Below, piece after piece: positions 61,708 through 64,000 of a DNA stretch of 64,000 nucleotides. A model generated the notes under the pieces. It was not told where the DNA came from, did no database searches, and worked only from the letters and a program-made list of their open reading frames with translations. The DNA is from Bog-756 sp963837805. Its GTDB lineage: Bacteria > Actinomycetota > Acidimicrobiia > Acidimicrobiales > RAAP-2. Made by a program: the position numbers and the translations under genes. Each line of letters opens with the position of its first letter. Positions within the stretch are counted from its first letter, which is position 1. The stretch is from NCBI GenBank assembly GCA_963837805.1, contig CAWIOU010000018.1:1-64000 (forward strand), read 5' to 3'.

Positions 61708-63960
61708 TCACGCGCCATGTGTTTGAAGCGCCTTTGACTGGCGATATCGTCGGCCCGCCAGGTGCTGTGTTTTCACGGCACCTGCACGTCCCGTGGCGGC
61801 GCCAATCTGCCTTAACGAAGTTTCGGTCGCGACATAGCAGTCAAAAAAGAGATCGTCACTGAGGACGCGGACAAGGTGTAAGGAGTAGGCGGCCGCAACG
61901 TGGTATTGGTCGAAGTACACCTCGTATTTGCCGATGACTGCGGTGCAAGTCGTCGAGCAGAACCAAGGAATGACATTGATATAGCGGGCACCTACGTGAA
62001 GGGCTGCAGCTTTCTCAGCCTGGATGTACCGCTGCCAGAATGGAGTGACGGGACCCGAACACTCTTGAACGTTCGTGGTGTGCCGTGAAAGGCACTGTGG
62101 GCCGCTCTGAGGCAGAACAGGGATGTTCCCGAGGACGACGACCCTGCTCGCAGGCACGTCGATCTGATGCATGGTCTCCTCCAGGCCGTCTTGCCACTGC
62201 CGTGGGGTGTAGACCCTGCCGTCGGGCTTACCCCGGCTCTCCTGGGTGACGATGACAAGGTCGGGGTGGACCCGATTGATGCGGTCCAGCGCAAACTTGT
62301 GCCACGCATCGCAGACGGTGTACACCCCTCCGCTCTGGCCGAAGCCGGTTGGATTCCCATACTGGAGGGTGTCGGCGGGACAGTATCCCTTGCCCAGGAA
62401 ATAAAGCTTCCAGTGGTAGACGGTGGCGATCAGATTGAGGGCGTCGAACCACATGCCGGCATGAGAGTCGCCGTACAGGACCATCGTGTGAGTGGCCTTG
62501 TGATCGCCGAACACGCACGAAGGAATCCTGCTCTGGCCGGTCGTCGGCCAACAGCCCCGTCGCCGGGGACCTCCCCAGTCGGCGGCCACATCTGCCAGCT
62601 TGGGCGCCAGGTCTGGCGGCAGCGTCGTGATCCCGGTCGCCTTTCGTACCAGCGCGAGGACGGCGGCCTCCGAATTCGAGGACTTGGCGCTCGCCGAGGT
62701 GATCGCTCCGCTCGGGATCGGCGCCGGCTGGGGCGCAGCCACCGGTCCACCGTGGATGTCGAGCTCGACGGATGCCACCACCAAGGTCAGCACGATCAAG
62801 AGTACGCCGAGGCCGATCGGAGCCCATCGCCGACGTCGGAGGAAGCCGGCATGGCGTATTGGGTCCTCGACGATGCGGAAGGTGGCCACGGAAGCGACGA
62901 GGGCCACCAGCAGCCACACAACGTTCTGGCGGAACGGGAGGCTGGTTTTGCCGGCATCGTCGGCGGCGATGACCAGGAGTGGCCAGTGCCAGAGATAGAT
63001 CGAGTACGAGAGCTTTCCCAGCCACTGGAGCGGTGCGACCCCCAGCAGTGACTCGGCTCCCCTCCGAGGGGCAGGCACGCCCCCGGCGATGACCAGCGCG
63101 GCCCCGACCACCGGGATCGCCACGAGCGATCCGGGGTAGGGGGTGTGACTGTTGAAAACGACGGCGGCCACGCCGATGGCGACCAGCCCCGACCAGGTCA
63201 TCAAGGATGCAAAAGCCCTGGGCAACCCCAGGAGCTGCTTCGACCCCACGGCCACGAGGGCACCGAGCGCCAACTCCCAGGCGCGGGTGAACGGAGAGAA
63301 GTAGGCAACCGTCGGATTGGTGGCTGTCTGCAGGAGAGAGAGTGTGAATGAGGCAACGATGATGGCGCCGAGCACGATGATCAATCGGTTGCGAAGCGCG
63401 AGCCGGGTCCGGACGGCTGCGATCAGCAAGAAGATCGTGGGGTAGACGAGATAGAACTGCTCTTCGACGGCCAGCGACCAATAGTTCAGCAGCGGTGACG
63501 GTGGCTGCTGAGCAGTGAGGTAGTTCGTGCCCAGCGAGGCAAAGTGGAAGTTGGCGAGGAAGACAGCCGTCCAGCGGGCATCGGTTGCGGTCTGGGTCCC
63601 GTAGACGACCCCGAGCACCGCATAGGTGGCGACGAGGGTGACGACGATGACGAGGGTGGCGGCGGGGATGATCCGGCGGGCCCGGCGCCCGTAGAACGAG
63701 AGAAGCGAGGTGCGCCCGGACGAAACTCGTTCTCTGAGGAGCACACCGGTGATCACGAATCCGGAGATCACAAAGAAGACGTCGACGCCCACATAGCCTC
63801 CGCTGAGGCCGGTGACGCCGCCGTGGTACAGGACCACGAGGAGGATTGCTACCGCCCGGAGGCCTTCGACATCGGGCCGGAACTTACGGTCTCCAGGCGC
63901 AGAGCCCGAGTCGTCGCTGGACGGACCCAGCTCCGTCTCTGTGCTGGCAGTCGCTGCCAT
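61708..63960 (-). CDS. OafA-type acyltransferase with C-terminal SGNH domain
   Basis: This 750-residue protein combines an acyltransferase 3 membrane domain (about 28-395) with an extracytoplasmic SGNH domain (about 440-715). Signatures are FRPDVEGLRAVAILLVVLYH, VDVFFVISGFVITGVLL, YGRRARRIIPAATLVIV, NYWSLAVEEQFYLVYP and SYSIYLWHWPLLV; the SGNH nucleophile is in LYGDSHAGMW and the final His in FDQYHVAAAYS. It would O-acetylate a cell-surface polymer. The tail after LSDDLFFDC (about 40 residues) is basic and unlike the family, so the original stop may have been lost next to the element remnant. The ATG at 63960 is the natural start. Confidence 0.88.
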   Translation of the reverse strand: MAATASTETELGPSSDDSGSAPGDRKFRPDVEGLRAVAILLVVLYHGGVTGLSGGYVGVDVFFVISGFVITGVLLRERVSSGRTSLLSFYGRRARRIIPAATLVIVVTLVATYAVLGVVYGTQTATDARWTAVFLANFHFASLGTNYLTAQQPPSPLLNYWSLAVEEQFYLVYPTIFLLIAAVRTRLALRNRLIIVLGAIIVASFTLSLLQTATNPTVAYFSPFTRAWELALGALVAVGSKQLLGLPRAFASLMTWSGLVAIGVAAVVFNSHTPYPGSLVAIPVVGAALVIAGGVPAPRRGAESLLGVAPLQWLGKLSYSIYLWHWPLLVIAADDAGKTSLPFRQNVVWLLVALVASVATFRIVEDPIRHAGFLRRRRWAPIGLGVLLIVLTLVVASVELDIHGGPVAAPQPAPIPSGAITSASAKSSNSEAAVLALVRKATGITTLPPDLAPKLADVAADWGGPRRRGCWPTTGQSRIPSCVFGDHKATHTMVLYGDSHAGMWFDALNLIATVYHWKLYFLGKGYCPADTLQYGNPTGFGQSGGVYTVCDAWHKFALDRINRVHPDLVIVTQESRGKPDGRVYTPRQWQDGLEETMHQIDVPASRVVVLGNIPVLPQSGPQCLSRHTTNVQECSGPVTPFWQRYIQAEKAAALHVGARYINVIPWFCSTTCTAVIGKYEVYFDQYHVAAAYSLHLVRVLSDDLFFDCYVATETSLRQIGAATGRAGAVKTQHLAGRRYRQSKALQTHGA

Positions 63961-64000
63961 CGTCCGCCACCCCCGTTCGCCAGTAGGTATTTCAGCACAG

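Noticed and set aside
60471..64000. Search by eye for a direct repeat of the tRNA-Pro 3' end
   Set aside because: No second copy of GGTTCAAATCCCGG was seen in this stretch, so no att pair can be claimed.

Overview
The window is high-GC DNA with long overlapping gene chains and many GTG starts. It reads as an actinobacterium, most likely an uncultured member of the Acidimicrobiia. The reasons are the extracellular GYWLVA-type repeats, the many leaderless starts, and a housekeeping block (HAD phosphatase, tlyA, nadK, recN, pyrG, NUDIX, xerD ... scpA, scpB, rluB, cmk, der) that runs in the same order as I recall for Mycobacterium tuberculosis Rv1692-Rv1713. The lineage is an inference; no rRNA is present.

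Layout. 1-5.3 kb: an IS481-type transposase, a small membrane protein, an M48 protease, two small proteins, a secreted GH12-like glycosidase and a coiled-coil protein. 5.3-7.0 kb: a serine hydrolase with five nearly identical 42-residue repeats. 7.7-14.6 kb: a surface-polysaccharide type locus with two YfhO-like membrane proteins around an OafA-type acyltransferase, then an MmcQ/YjbR protein. 14.7-20.2 kb: two paralogous lipoproteins flanking a FUSC-type exporter and a glycosidase-like lipoprotein. 20.2-32.6 kb: a CmoM-like methyltransferase, PAP2 phosphatase, polytopic membrane protein, SDR, a cellulose-synthase-like GT2 with PilZ domain, an acyltransferase-SGNH protein, a DoxX-Rieske fusion and a fatty acid desaturase. 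32.6-41.9 kb: the conserved block from the HAD phosphatase to xerD, a DksA-like protein and a site-2 protease. 42.0-44.9 kb: a third YfhO protein. 44.9-52.3 kb: trpS, scpA, scpB, rluB, aroH, tyrA, aroA, cmk, plsC, mostly overlapping. 52.4-57.9 kb: GT2, PhnZ-like HD protein, ispH, a DUF512 radical-SAM-like protein and der. 57.9-64 kb: small proteins, a very regular pentapeptide-repeat protein, a small gene under a LexA-type box, tRNA-Pro(GGG), remnants of an integrated element, and another acyltransferase-SGNH protein.

Two properties cut across the window. First, fourteen genes have a TANNNT hexamer ending exactly 6 or 7 nt before the start codon, the geometry of leaderless transcripts; this also fixes several start sites. 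Second, about twenty reading-frame breaks occur, including in recN, xerD and the site-2 protease. Several lie at short G or C runs, which points to indel errors in the sequence more than to gene decay. The YfhO copy at 11.8-14.2 kb has at least five breaks and could be a true pseudogene.

Together the genes describe a cell that invests in its envelope: three YfhO-like proteins, three membrane O-acyltransferases, a cellulose-synthase-like enzyme and several secreted hydrolases, set beside standard actinobacterial chromosome-maintenance, aromatic amino acid and isoprenoid genes.
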